From contig CANLVO010000001.1 in NCBI GenBank assembly GCA_947494645.1, positions 1,798,001 to 1,862,000 of the forward strand: DNA of 64,000 nt. Direction: 5' to 3'. Under the pieces are notes generated by a model. The model was not told where the DNA came from, ran no database searches, and saw only the letters and a program-made list of their open reading frames with translations. Made by a program: the position numbers and the translations under genes. The DNA comes from an uncultured Litoreibacter sp. Its GTDB lineage: Bacteria; Pseudomonadota; Alphaproteobacteria; Rhodobacterales; Rhodobacteraceae. Shown piece by piece: positions 18,591 to 27,628 of the stretch; positions within the stretch are counted from its first letter, which is position 1, and every line of letters begins with the position of its first letter.

Positions 18591-19661
18591 TCAGGCGGCG
18601 AACACGAAGCACCGGTCGCGCCGCATGGTCAGCCACAGCACCGTGCCGGGCTTGGGCAGAAACACCGCAGGCACGGTGGCCGACAGGATCGAGCCGTCGA
18701 AATCCATTTCGAACTCCACAAGGCTTTCGCGCCCCATAAAACGCGCGCGTTTGACTGTGCCCCGTGCGGGCGTGCCCTCAGACGGTGTCGGGTTCGGCCC
18801 ACGCCCCTGACGGTCGAAATCAATGCGCAGATGTTGCGGGCGGATGATGATCTCCACCGGTTGCCCATCGGCAAAGCCGGGGGTCAGAAACTGCCCAAAT
18901 GGCGTCTCTGTCAAAGCGCCGTTGCTGGTGCCGCGAATGACATTGATGTCGCTGAAAAACGCCGCTGCTGCTTTGTCCACGGGCGCGTTGTAGATGTTGT
19001 AGGGGTTGCCCTGCTGCACAATCCGGCCGCCCCGCATCAACGCGATCTCATCGCCCATCCGCATCGCCTCATCAGGCTCATGCGTGACCAGAAGCACCGC
19101 AGTGCCCTCTTCCTTCAGGACAGAAAGCGTTTCATCGCGGATGCCGTCGCGCAGGCGGTTGTCGAGGCCGGAGAACGGCTCATCCATCAACATCACCTTT
19201 GGCTGGGTTGCCAACGCACGCGCCAAGGCAACGCGCTGCTGTTCGCCCCCAGACAATTGGTGCGGATAGGTGTCGGCAAACGCCCCCATATCCACGCGCT
19301 GCAGCAGGTGTCGCACGCGGGCGGCTGTCTCGGATTTCGGACCCTTCATCCCGAAAGCCACGTTCTGCGCCACGCTCAGATGCGGAAACAGCGCAAAATC
19401 TTGGAACATCAGGCCAATGGGGCGGTCTTCCGGCAGGTCCCGGTGCGACGGCCCGCAGACCATCTGGCCATCGACCCAGATCTCGCCGCTGGTTTGCTGC
19501 TCAACACCCGCGATCATCCGCAACGTAGTGGATTTGCCGCAGCCCGAAGGCCCCAAGAGGCACGTCACCTGCCCCGGAGCCACGTTGAGCGACAGGTCAT
19601 CAACCACGCTCAAACCACCATAGGTCATGGTCAGGTTTTTCAGCTCTAGCCTTGGTGTCAC
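18591..19661 (-). CDS. ABC transporter ATP-binding protein (FbpC/PotA type), orphan
   Basis: A 356-residue ATPase with Walker A GPSGCGKST, signature LSGGEQQRVALARALA, Walker B VMLMDEP, the H-loop VTHEP, and a C-terminal TOBE-like domain of about 110 residues. The arrangement matches importers for ferric iron, polyamines or similar (CUT1/MOI type). No permease or binding protein lies next to it; the next gene on the strand is an SSS symporter 66 bases away. Its permease partner must be encoded elsewhere. Confidence 0.88.
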   Translation of the reverse strand: MTPRLELKNLTMTYGGLSVVDDLSLNVAPGQVTCLLGPSGCGKSTTLRMIAGVEQQTSGEIWVDGQMVCGPSHRDLPEDRPIGLMFQDFALFPHLSVAQNVAFGMKGPKSETAARVRHLLQRVDMGAFADTYPHQLSGGEQQRVALARALATQPKVMLMDEPFSGLDNRLRDGIRDETLSVLKEEGTAVLLVTHEPDEAMRMGDEIALMRGGRIVQQGNPYNIYNAPVDKAAAAFFSDINVIRGTSNGALTETPFGQFLTPGFADGQPVEIIIRPQHLRIDFDRQGRGPNPTPSEGTPARGTVKRARFMGRESLVEFEMDFDGSILSATVPAVFLPKPGTVLWLTMRRDRCFVFAA

Positions 19662-19727
19662 AACCGCACAGCCCTCTAATCCGATTAAAACAATCGGAAA
19701 TCCGCGCTTTGCCTAGCAGTCCAGCCC

Positions 19728-21098
19728 CTAGCGGGCAACCCTTCGTGAGCCTGTCAGCACTGCGGCAAAGCCAACGATCAGGACACAGATACAAATCGCC
19801 AGAAGCTGCTCGTATTTATGCCCTTCTGGCAGGACAGCCGCGACGCCCGACCACTGCCGCGCGAAATAAGCAAACGCCCCTGCAATGGCCGCGCTGAAGG
19901 CCGTCAGATAAGCCCAAGGTGCAATCCGGCGGTCCATTATGAAACTGGCGACCATGACAGGTGTCAGAAACATCGAGGCTGTCCCGCTCACCGCCACCGC
20001 ATCGAACAGCGTCGCATTGCCCCAAAGCGTCAACGCGCCGCCAAGCACCATAAAGACCACCATGGCGATCCGCCCGCCCGTCAGGCTGCGCGGGGCCCAT
20101 GATAGCTCTTCCACCACCAACCGCGCCGCCGAGCTGAGCGCGGAATCCAGCGTCGACAGCGCCGAAACCAGCAAGGACACCATCAACAGCACGAAGACCC
20201 AGGACGGGAACATCGCGGCCCACGTGCCCAACAGCTGACTTTCGTATTCCGCACCCATAATTGCCGCCTGAATACCGAAAAAGCCAAACGCGATGATGCA
20301 GAGCGTAGACAACCAGAAAGCATGGATGAATGCCCGATGCGTGGTGCATTTATCCGCGACAAAGCCACGATCCATCATCACCGGGTCATGCGCGGGGTAA
20401 GAAAAGACCTGCAACAGCGCCACCGCCAGCAGCACCCAGCCGGGGCGCACGCCGCTGGCCCCCTCTGATTGCAAGACCGCCTGCAGCGAAAAGTTCGGCA
20501 TGGCGATCAGGTATAAAAATGCGATGCCAAAGATCACAAGAAACACCAGCATCTGCACTACATCCGTGCGCAAGGCCGCTGACAAACCACCCCAGGCCGA
20601 ATAGGCCAGCCCAAGCACCGCCACGACCACAATCGCCGCCGTCCCGGCCCCCGCTACGTCAGGCATAACAGCGGAGAAGATCAGCCCCACGACCAGCAGG
20701 TTCGCAAAGACTTCAGACAACAGCCGCAGAGCGATCACTGTGTTGTAGCTGCGTGTGCCGGCCCCGCCAAACTGGGCGTGGAGCCAATCCTGCACCGAGG
20801 TCGCGCCACGCAGCCTAAGCTGCGAGACGATATAGCCACCGCTCAGAAACGACAGGTAATAGGCGGCATAAGCCAGCGTGCCGGGGAACCCGTAGTAATA
20901 GCCCAAAATGGCCGAGTTCATCAGCGAGCGGGCGAAGATCCAGGTGGTCACCTGGCTCAGCACCAGCACCATCAACCCCGGCGCTTGCCCCGCGACCTGC
21001 CCACCAAAGAACCCTTCCACGCCCGCACGGCGCGGTGCCACAAGGAAGGAGACGACAATGATCGCGGCGAAGACGCCGGTGATTGCGAGGCTGATCAT
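19728..21098 (-). CDS. Sodium:solute symporter (SSS) family protein
   Basis: A 456-residue membrane protein with about 12-13 helices. The pattern QVTTWIFARSLMNSAILGYYYGFPGTLAYAAYY and the later SLLVSALSTLDSALSSAARLV, with its serine-rich sodium-site helix, fit the SSS (SLC5) family. Substrates in this family range from proline and pantothenate to sugars and urea; none can be chosen here. The start ATG at 21098 opens directly into the first helix. Confidence 0.8.
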   Translation of the reverse strand: MISLAITGVFAAIIVVSFLVAPRRAGVEGFFGGQVAGQAPGLMVLVLSQVTTWIFARSLMNSAILGYYYGFPGTLAYAAYYLSFLSGGYIVSQLRLRGATSVQDWLHAQFGGAGTRSYNTVIALRLLSEVFANLLVVGLIFSAVMPDVAGAGTAAIVVVAVLGLAYSAWGGLSAALRTDVVQMLVFLVIFGIAFLYLIAMPNFSLQAVLQSEGASGVRPGWVLLAVALLQVFSYPAHDPVMMDRGFVADKCTTHRAFIHAFWLSTLCIIAFGFFGIQAAIMGAEYESQLLGTWAAMFPSWVFVLLMVSLLVSALSTLDSALSSAARLVVEELSWAPRSLTGGRIAMVVFMVLGGALTLWGNATLFDAVAVSGTASMFLTPVMVASFIMDRRIAPWAYLTAFSAAIAGAFAYFARQWSGVAAVLPEGHKYEQLLAICICVLIVGFAAVLTGSRRVAR

Positions 21099-21212
21099 GT
21101 GGGGTGGGTCCGTTGGCTAGTTCAATTGCCCCGCTGCCCTACCCCAACACGCTGCCATGCGCGACCCAGAAACGCCTGCTGACGCAGATGTGAGCAAGCC
21201 GCGCGATATGCC

Positions 21213-21992
21213 TCAGATCGTGGCGTTCGTGGCGCCGCCGTCCAACAGAACGTTCTGGCCCACGATGAAGCCCGCGTGCTGCGAACACAGGAACGCGCAG
21301 GTCGCGCCAAATTCCTGACGGGTGCCATAGCGCCGCGCGGGGATGGTGGCCTCTCGCTGCGCCTGCGCGTCCTCGATCGAGATATTCTGCGCCCGGCTCA
21401 CCCCGCCATCCAGCTGCGTGGCCCGGTCCGTGGCGTGAATGCCCGGCATCAGGTTGTTGATCGTCACACCCGACGGCGCCACCTGCCGCGCGGTGCCTGC
21501 AACATAGCCCGTCAGCCCGGTGCGCGCCGCGTTCGACAGTCCCAAAGCCGGGATCGGTGCCTTGACCGATTGCGAGGTGATATTGACCACCCGGCCCCAG
21601 CCGCGCTCCATCATGCCCGGCAGGCTGGCCTTCATCAGCGCAATCGGCGTCAGCATGTTAGCATCCAGCGCGGCAATAAAATCGTCGCGGTCCCAGTCTG
21701 ACCACATCCCCGGAGGTGGCCCGCCTGCATTTGTCACCAGAATGTCCAACGCACCTGCGGTGTCCAGGACCTCTTGCTGCCCCTCGGGGGTGGTGATGTC
21801 TGCGGCCACGCCGGTGATCTCTACGTCAAACCGGCTTTTCAGATCGGCCACGGCCGCGTCCAACGAGGCTTGCGTACGGCCGTTCATGACAAGGTTCACG
21901 CCTGCCTCGGCCAAGGCCTCTGCGCAGCCCAGACCCAACCCTTTGCTCGATGCGCAGACCAAAGCCCGCTTACCCGAAATTCCCAAATCCAT
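21213..21992 (-). CDS. SDR-like oxidoreductase lacking the YxxxK motif
   Basis: A 259-residue Rossmann protein of the short-chain dehydrogenase type. The cofactor loop is ASSKGLGLGCAEALAEAG and NAGG is present. The catalytic serine region VVNITSQS is kept, but the usual YxxxK reads as LGLSNAARTGL, lacking both Tyr and Lys. This fits the known BKR_like_SDR_like subgroup, which has an incomplete catalytic tetrad. The frame extends 37 codons upstream, but the ATG at 21992 has a GGAGGG ribosome site. The substrate is unknown. Confidence 0.85.
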   Translation of the reverse strand: MDLGISGKRALVCASSKGLGLGCAEALAEAGVNLVMNGRTQASLDAAVADLKSRFDVEITGVAADITTPEGQQEVLDTAGALDILVTNAGGPPPGMWSDWDRDDFIAALDANMLTPIALMKASLPGMMERGWGRVVNITSQSVKAPIPALGLSNAARTGLTGYVAGTARQVAPSGVTINNLMPGIHATDRATQLDGGVSRAQNISIEDAQAQREATIPARRYGTRQEFGATCAFLCSQHAGFIVGQNVLLDGGATNATI

Positions 21993-22345
21993 GTTCGAAC
22001 CCTCCGTTTGCTTCTGTTGATCCATGCGTAGCATTGGCCGCGCCCTGTGCGAAAGCCACCACTTGCGCGATTCGGCCAGTGAGCGCCCGCCTTGGGCAAT
22101 CACTCCCGGTTATTCCCTGATTTTGAACAATGGCTGCCCCAGCATCGCTTTGTTTCCAAGTTGAGCCAAACCCAACAGAATTGCCGCAAAGACGCCGCTT
22201 TAGGTTACTTTTTTTGCTCCCTTCCGCGGCCTATTGTGACCTGGTGCTGCACCGGTGCGCGCCAGCGACACGGCCTGGGGAAGGGTCTGCTCGTCCGCTG
22301 GCGCGTATCCGAGCGGCGCATGTGTTTACGCGTGAGCTGTTGAAA
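21993..22345. other. Intergenic region upstream of the Hint gene
   Basis: About 350 bases between the SDR gene (leftward) and the Hint gene (rightward). The Hint frame stays open back to 22130, but the added residues are arginine-rich and unlike a protein N-terminus. A T7 tract lies at about 22208-22214. I see no RNA gene or clear promoter. Confidence 0.5.
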
Positions 22346-23377
22346 ATGACCCATCTGCCCTCATCTGACCTTCGGTCCGAGCATGTGCTCGGCGTGTTCC
22401 GTGCTGAGGATTTTCGCGTCACGAGCGGCGTGCAGCATGGCGATGCTCTTGGTGCTGATGCCACCCCCTGCTTGGGTGACACCTACACGCTCAATGCCCG
22501 CGCGCAGCTAAGCGAGCTCGGCCTGCACCAGAAAAGCGCCGAAAGCCGCAAACCCATATTTGGTGTCGTGCCCGGCAGTCTGCTTGAACCCGCTGGCACC
22601 GTCGCGCTCCTGTCGTCACGCTTGACCTTCATGACGCAAATCGGCGTGACTATCGAAGCCTTCGTGATCGCCTGCACCGTTGTGACCCGAGACCGGCCCG
22701 CGCCCCGCTTCTATCTGTATGCCACCACCCCGATTGAGCCTACGACGCCCTACACCTTGATCAAGATCGAGGCCAATCCCCGCGATTTGCCGTTCACTCA
22801 GCTCTCTGGCATGTCCTTCGGGCGCGGCACGCGCGTCACCCTGGCCAGCGGCGTTCAGCGCCGCGTCGAGGACCTGAGCCCGGGTATCCGCGTCCTGACC
22901 CGCGACAATGGCCCACAACCCATTAAATGGGTTGGCAAACGCACAGTGCAGGCCGTGGGCGCTTTTGCCCCGGTGGTGATTGCACAAGACGCTTTGGGCA
23001 ATTCCGAAGACCTGACGCTGAGCCAGCAACATCGCATGATGATTTCCGACTGGCGGGCAGAGGTGATGATGGGCTCGCGCGACGTGCTGATCCGGGCCGC
23101 TGACTTGGTCAATGACGACACGATCTATGTCCGGTCCGGCGGCTTCGTGGAATATACCCAACTGGTTTTTGACGACCACCAGATTATCTATGCGGAGGGG
23201 ATACCGACCGAAAGTCTGCACATGACGGCGGAGCTGTTGGCGCAGATGCCGTCTGATATCGCCCAAGAGGTGCTGCGCGCCTTTCCTGATCTGCCGGGAT
23301 CAACCCAGAAACCCAGCCGTATCCCGCTAGAGACCGCCGATGCGGTCAATCTGCTGCGCCAGACGGGGCGGTTTTAG
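22346..23377 (+). CDS. Hint (hedgehog/intein)-domain protein with altered nucleophile
   Basis: A 343-residue protein. Residues about 155-300 form a Hint module: FGRGTRVTLASG, RRVEDLSPGIRVLTRDNGPQ, IKWVGKR and the block-B-like LSQQHRMMI. The position that normally holds the self-splicing Cys (as in CFAAGT or CFTPGT) reads MSFGRGT, so the Cys is replaced, possibly by Ser. The N-terminal 150 residues are unrecognised. Hint proteins of this kind are frequent in Rhodobacterales with unknown roles. The start at 22346 is uncertain. Confidence 0.8.
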   Translation: MTHLPSSDLRSEHVLGVFRAEDFRVTSGVQHGDALGADATPCLGDTYTLNARAQLSELGLHQKSAESRKPIFGVVPGSLLEPAGTVALLSSRLTFMTQIGVTIEAFVIACTVVTRDRPAPRFYLYATTPIEPTTPYTLIKIEANPRDLPFTQLSGMSFGRGTRVTLASGVQRRVEDLSPGIRVLTRDNGPQPIKWVGKRTVQAVGAFAPVVIAQDALGNSEDLTLSQQHRMMISDWRAEVMMGSRDVLIRAADLVNDDTIYVRSGGFVEYTQLVFDDHQIIYAEGIPTESLHMTAELLAQMPSDIAQEVLRAFPDLPGSTQKPSRIPLETADAVNLLRQTGRF

Positions 23378-23435
23378 ATACCACTTGCCCCCGCTGTGAT
23401 TGCACTGGCTGAGGTGTGTCTCTATATGCGGCCTC

Positions 23436-25043
23436 ATGCTAGATCGCGCCTCAAACCAACCCGTCCTGCCGCCCGAGATCGCGCGGCGCCGGACCTTCGC
23501 CATCATCTCTCACCCCGATGCGGGCAAGACCACGTTGACGGAGAAATTTCTGCTCTATGGTGGTGCCATCCAGATGGCCGGTCAGGTGCGCGCCAAGGGC
23601 GAGGCACGGCGCACGCGTTCGGACTTCATGCAGATGGAAAAAGATCGCGGCATCTCCGTCTCCGCCTCCGCGATGTCGTTTGACTACGAGACCTACCGTT
23701 TCAATCTCGTCGACACGCCCGGCCACTCCGATTTTTCCGAAGACACTTACCGCACACTGACCGCGGTCGATGCCGCCGTAATGGTGATTGATGGAGCCAA
23801 AGGTGTAGAGAGCCAAACCCAGAAATTATTTGAAGTTTGCCGGTTACGTGACCTTCCGATCTTGACGTTTTGCAACAAAATGGATCGCGAAAGCCGCGAT
23901 ACCTTCGAGATCATTGACGAAATTCAAGAAAACCTTGCAATTGACGTAACGCCCGCGTCCTGGCCCATCGGTGTGGGGCGCGACTTCATGGGCTGCTACG
24001 ATCTGCTGCGTGACAGGCTCGAACTGATGGACCGCGCTGATCGCAACAAAGTCGCAGAAAGCATTGAAATCTCAGGGTTAGATGATCCCAAGCTGGCAGA
24101 GCACGTGCCTGCCGCACTATTGGAGAAATTCCTCGAAGAAATCGAAATGGCGAAGGAGCTTTTGCCCGAGTTGGACCACCAAGCGCTGCTTGATGGGACC
24201 ATGACGCCTATCTGGTTCGGCTCCGCGATCAACAGCTTTGGCGTACAGGAACTGATGCAGGGCATCGCCGAATACGGACCACAGCCACAGCCGCAAAAGG
24301 CTGAGCCGCGCCAGATTTCGCCAGACGAAAACAAGGTCGCGGGTTTCGTCTTCAAGGTGCAGGCCAATATGGACCCAAAGCACCGCGACCGTGTGGCCTT
24401 CGTGCGCATGGCCTCTGGCCATTTCAAACGCGGCATGAAGCTGACCCATGTGCGGGAGAAAAAGCAGATGGCGATTTCCAATCCCGTCCTGTTTCTCGCA
24501 TCCGACCGCGAACTGGCCGAAGAGGCTTGGGCCGGCGACATCATGGGCATCCCCAACCACGGCCAGCTGCGCATTGGCGACACGCTGACCGAAGGCGAAG
24601 CGCTGCGCGTCGCGGGCATCCCCTCCTTCGCGCCAGAACTCTTGCAGACCTGCCGCGCAGGTGATCCGCTAAAGGCCAAGCACCTTGAGAAGGCGCTCAT
24701 GCAATTCGCCGAAGAAGGCGCGGCCAAGGTGTTCAAGCCCGCCTTCGGCTCCGGCTTCATCGTAGGCGTTGTCGGGGCGCTGCAATTCGAGGTTCTGGCC
24801 AGCCGGATCGAGTTGGAATACGGTCTGCCCGTGCGGTTCGAGGCCTCGCAATTCACCTCCGCCCGCTGGGCCACCGGCCCGAAAGAGGCGTTGGACGCGT
24901 TTATCGCCGCAAATCAACAACATATCAGCCATGATAACGATGGCGACGTGGTATTTCTGACCCGTCTGCAATGGGACATCGACCGCGTAGAACGCGACTA
25001 CCCCGAGGTGACCTTGTCGGCGACCAAAGAGATGATGGTGTAA
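23436..25043 (+). CDS. prfC: Peptide chain release factor 3
   Basis: 535 residues, a translational GTPase that recycles RF1 and RF2 from the ribosome. G motifs are visible: G1 ISHPDAGKTTLTEK, G2 EKDRGISVSAS, G3 DTPGHSDFSEDTYR and G4 FCNKMDRE. The C-terminal half has the RF3 pattern EFLASRIELEYGL-like (FEVLASRIELEYGLPVRFE). The natural N-terminus MLDRASNQPVLPPEIARRR sets the start at 23436 rather than 23400. Confidence 0.95.
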   Translation: MLDRASNQPVLPPEIARRRTFAIISHPDAGKTTLTEKFLLYGGAIQMAGQVRAKGEARRTRSDFMQMEKDRGISVSASAMSFDYETYRFNLVDTPGHSDFSEDTYRTLTAVDAAVMVIDGAKGVESQTQKLFEVCRLRDLPILTFCNKMDRESRDTFEIIDEIQENLAIDVTPASWPIGVGRDFMGCYDLLRDRLELMDRADRNKVAESIEISGLDDPKLAEHVPAALLEKFLEEIEMAKELLPELDHQALLDGTMTPIWFGSAINSFGVQELMQGIAEYGPQPQPQKAEPRQISPDENKVAGFVFKVQANMDPKHRDRVAFVRMASGHFKRGMKLTHVREKKQMAISNPVLFLASDRELAEEAWAGDIMGIPNHGQLRIGDTLTEGEALRVAGIPSFAPELLQTCRAGDPLKAKHLEKALMQFAEEGAAKVFKPAFGSGFIVGVVGALQFEVLASRIELEYGLPVRFEASQFTSARWATGPKEALDAFIAANQQHISHDNDGDVVFLTRLQWDIDRVERDYPEVTLSATKEMMV

Positions 25044-25152
25044 CCGTCGGTTAACTTTGGCCACGACCTGCGCCAGATGCGTGGTTGACAGTTCACCTCC
25101 GACCCACGGCCATGTGAAAACAGTTACATTCACCTTCCGGTAGCCTGCCCAC

Positions 25153-25893
25153 ATGGACAGTATCAGCTCTCGCCTCGGCCGCGGCATCGCCGCTTATCTG
25201 GAGCGCCCCTCGGGCGACTACATGCCCTTCTCCGTCACCGATCAGCGCATGCTTTGCGCCACCCTGCAGCCCGGCGACGTCTTGTTGGTCGAGGGCAATT
25301 CCCGCGCCTCCAAGGCGATCAAATACCTCACCAATTCCACATGGTCCCACGCCGCCCTGTTTGTCGGCGAACACGAGGACGGCTCCCTGATCGAGGCCGA
25401 TCTGCAAAAAGGCGTCACCCATGTGCCGCTGACCAAATACGACCATTTCAACACCCGCATCTGCCGCCCTGTCAGCCTTACACCTGAGGACATGGAAGGT
25501 GTGATCTCCCATATGAAACAAAGCCTTGGCCGGGTCTATGATCTGAAAAACATCGTTGATCTGGCACGCTACCTGCTGCCCCAACCTCCCGTCCCGCGCC
25601 GGTTCCGCCGCCGCATGCTGGCCTTGGGCTCAGGCGACCCGACCCGCGCCATCTGCTCCTCACTTATCGCCGAGGCCTTCCAGAAGGTCGCCTACCCGAT
25701 CCTGCCCACCGTCGAGGCCAACACCGATCCCAACCAGGCCGACGAGATCCTGCATATCCGTCACCATTCGCTCTTCACCCCGCGGGACTTCGACCTCTCA
25801 CCCTATTTTAAAGTGGTAAAGCCAACCATCGAGGCGGGCTTTGATCACCACAATCTCACTTGGAATCACTTATCGTTTCCAAACAGTGGCTAA
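25153..25893 (+). CDS. YiiX/YebB-like permuted papain-fold hydrolase
   Basis: A 246-residue protein with the permuted NlpC/P60 (papain-like) layout: an N-terminal segment PGDVLLVEG, the histidine motif WSHAALFVG, an acidic strand GSLIEADL, and a late cysteine in AICSSLIAEAF. Members of this group are thiol hydrolases or acyltransferases acting on lipids or peptides. No signal peptide is apparent. It stands alone between prfC and the helicase. A second papain-fold gene lies at 61667. Confidence 0.75.
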   Translation: MDSISSRLGRGIAAYLERPSGDYMPFSVTDQRMLCATLQPGDVLLVEGNSRASKAIKYLTNSTWSHAALFVGEHEDGSLIEADLQKGVTHVPLTKYDHFNTRICRPVSLTPEDMEGVISHMKQSLGRVYDLKNIVDLARYLLPQPPVPRRFRRRMLALGSGDPTRAICSSLIAEAFQKVAYPILPTVEANTDPNQADEILHIRHHSLFTPRDFDLSPYFKVVKPTIEAGFDHHNLTWNHLSFPNSG

Positions 25894-25986
25894 TCTGCCG
25901 GAAAAACCCGTCATTCGCCTTGGCTGATTGACCCTAAGCCCCAACTGCACTACATCCAGCCTACCTGTGGAAAACGTTCACAGGAC

Positions 25987-26016
25987 GACGCAGGGACGCG
26001 TTGGAACCTGCGTCCC
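25987..26016 (+). promoter_or_regulatory. Two mutually exclusive hairpins in the helicase leader
   Basis: Stem A pairs GACGCAGG (25987-25994) with CCTGCGTC (26007-26014). Stem B pairs GGGACGC (25993-25999) with GCGTCCC (26010-26016). They share bases and cannot form together. The structure sits 40 bases before the helicase ATG. A temperature- or protein-dependent switch is an inference only. Confidence 0.4.
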
Positions 26017-26055
26017 AAATCACTGCAGCATCGCGTTGCACCCATTTGGAAACAC

Positions 26056-27537
26056 ATGACAAAATTTACAGACCTGAAACTGCACGCAAAAGTGCTGAAA
26101 GCCATCGACGAGGTCGGCTACACGGAGCCCACCCCCATTCAAGCCGGTGCGATCCCGCCCGCCCTTGAAGGCCGCGACGTGCTCGGCATTGCACAGACCG
26201 GAACCGGCAAGACCGCCAGCTTCACCCTGCCAATGATCACGATGCTCAACCGGGGCCGCGCCCGCGCCCGGATGCCGCGCAGCCTTGTTCTCGCGCCGAC
26301 CCGCGAGCTTGCGGCACAGGTTGCGGAGAATTTCGACCTTTACGCAAAATACACCAAGCTGACAAAAGCCCTGTTGATCGGCGGCGTCTCTTTCAAAGAG
26401 CAAGATCAGCTGATCGACAAAGGCGTCGACGTTCTGATCGCCACTCCGGGTCGCCTGCTCGACCATTTCGAACGTGGCAAACTGATCCTGACGGACGTCA
26501 AGGTCATGGTGGTGGACGAGGCCGACCGGATGCTCGATATGGGCTTTATCCCTGATATCGAACGCATTTTCGGCCTGACACCGTTTACCCGCCAAACCCT
26601 GTTCTTCTCCGCCACCATGGCACCAGAGATTGAGCGGATCACGAACACATTCCTGTCGAATCCGTCCCGCATCGAAGTCGCCCGCCAGGCGACAACGTCC
26701 GAGACGATCACCCAGTTGGTCTATGAGATCCCTGCCGCTGGTCGTGACACAGGCAAAAAGAAACGCGACTTCCTGCGCCAACTCATTGATCAGGAAGGCG
26801 AAAAAGTCACCAACGGGATCATCTTCTGCAACCGCAAGGTCGATGTCGACACAGTCGCCAAGTCGTTGAAAAAGCACGGCCATGATGCCGAGCCGATCCA
26901 CGGCGATCTGGACCAATCTTACCGCACGCGCACGCTCGAAGGCTTCCGCGATGGAAAACTGCGCTTCCTCGTGGCCTCCGATGTGGCTGCTCGCGGTCTC
27001 GACATTCCGAATGTGAGCCACGTGTTCAATTTCGACGTGCCCAGCCATTCGGAGGATTATGTCCACCGGATCGGGCGGACCGGTCGCGCGGGCCGTTCTG
27101 GCACTGCGATGATGATCTCGACCCCGAAGGACGACAAATTGCTGGCGGGCATTGAAAGCCTGATCGAAAACACCATCCCGCGCGGCGAAACCGGTATGGT
27201 CAAACCCGCGGACGCAGCACCAGAAAAAGCCGAAGCGAAAGAAGACAAACCGACCAAGTCCCGGTCCCGCTCCCGCAGCGCGTCCAAGTCAAAAGAGACG
27301 AAGGACGCCGCTCCTGCCGAAGAGGCCCCCAAAGACGCACCGAAAGCGGACACATCAAACGATGCTCCGAAAGAAGAGCGTCGTGAAGCACGTGGCGACA
27401 AACCACGTGAAGAAAAACGCAGCCGCGGTGGCCGTGGTCGTGGCCGCAACGAAGACCGTGGCCCCAAGGTTGTGGGTCTCGGCGATCACCTGCCCGGTTT
27501 CATCGAGAAAAGCTTCGAAGAGCGGCGCGCAGACTAA
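26056..27537 (+). CDS. rhlE: DEAD-box RNA helicase (RhlE-like)
   Basis: A 493-residue ATP-dependent RNA helicase. Motifs in order are the Q motif EPTPIQAGAIPPAL, I AQTGTGKT, Ia PTRELAAQ, Ib TPGRLL, II DEADRMLDMGF, III SAT, IV IIFCNRKVDV, V SDVAARGLDI and VI HRIGRTGRAG. Residues from about 390 on are a charged, low-complexity tail (Lys/Ala/Pro, then RSRGGRGRGRNED), typical of RNA-binding extensions. Likely roles are ribosome assembly or RNA decay in the cold. The leader carries alternative hairpins. Confidence 0.92.
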   Translation: MTKFTDLKLHAKVLKAIDEVGYTEPTPIQAGAIPPALEGRDVLGIAQTGTGKTASFTLPMITMLNRGRARARMPRSLVLAPTRELAAQVAENFDLYAKYTKLTKALLIGGVSFKEQDQLIDKGVDVLIATPGRLLDHFERGKLILTDVKVMVVDEADRMLDMGFIPDIERIFGLTPFTRQTLFFSATMAPEIERITNTFLSNPSRIEVARQATTSETITQLVYEIPAAGRDTGKKKRDFLRQLIDQEGEKVTNGIIFCNRKVDVDTVAKSLKKHGHDAEPIHGDLDQSYRTRTLEGFRDGKLRFLVASDVAARGLDIPNVSHVFNFDVPSHSEDYVHRIGRTGRAGRSGTAMMISTPKDDKLLAGIESLIENTIPRGETGMVKPADAAPEKAEAKEDKPTKSRSRSRSASKSKETKDAAPAEEAPKDAPKADTSNDAPKEERREARGDKPREEKRSRGGRGRGRNEDRGPKVVGLGDHLPGFIEKSFEERRAD

Positions 27538-27576
27538 GCACTTCCCTCCACCGGTCTTCCCATTCATTCATGAGCA

Positions 27577-27624
27577 GCCCCAGACGATGCGGGGCGGCCA
27601 ATGTCATGCGTGGGCGCAGCCCAC
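27577..27624. terminator. Possible bidirectional terminator between convergent genes
   Basis: Two small stems, GCCCC/GGGGC (27577-27595) and GTGGGC/GCCCAC (27610-27624), lie in the 91-base gap between the helicase end (27537) and the NDH-2 end (27629). T runs are short. Confidence 0.4.
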
Positions 27625-27628
27625 TCCT

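Noticed and set aside
18576-19649. 357-codon frame opposite the ABC ATPase
   Set aside because: The opposite strand has complete Walker and signature motifs; this frame has none.
25964-25984. DnaA-box or origin-like element
   Set aside because: CCTGTGGAAAACGTTCACAGG is an inverted repeat with one partial DnaA-box likeness, but there is no cluster, AT-rich region or dnaA context.
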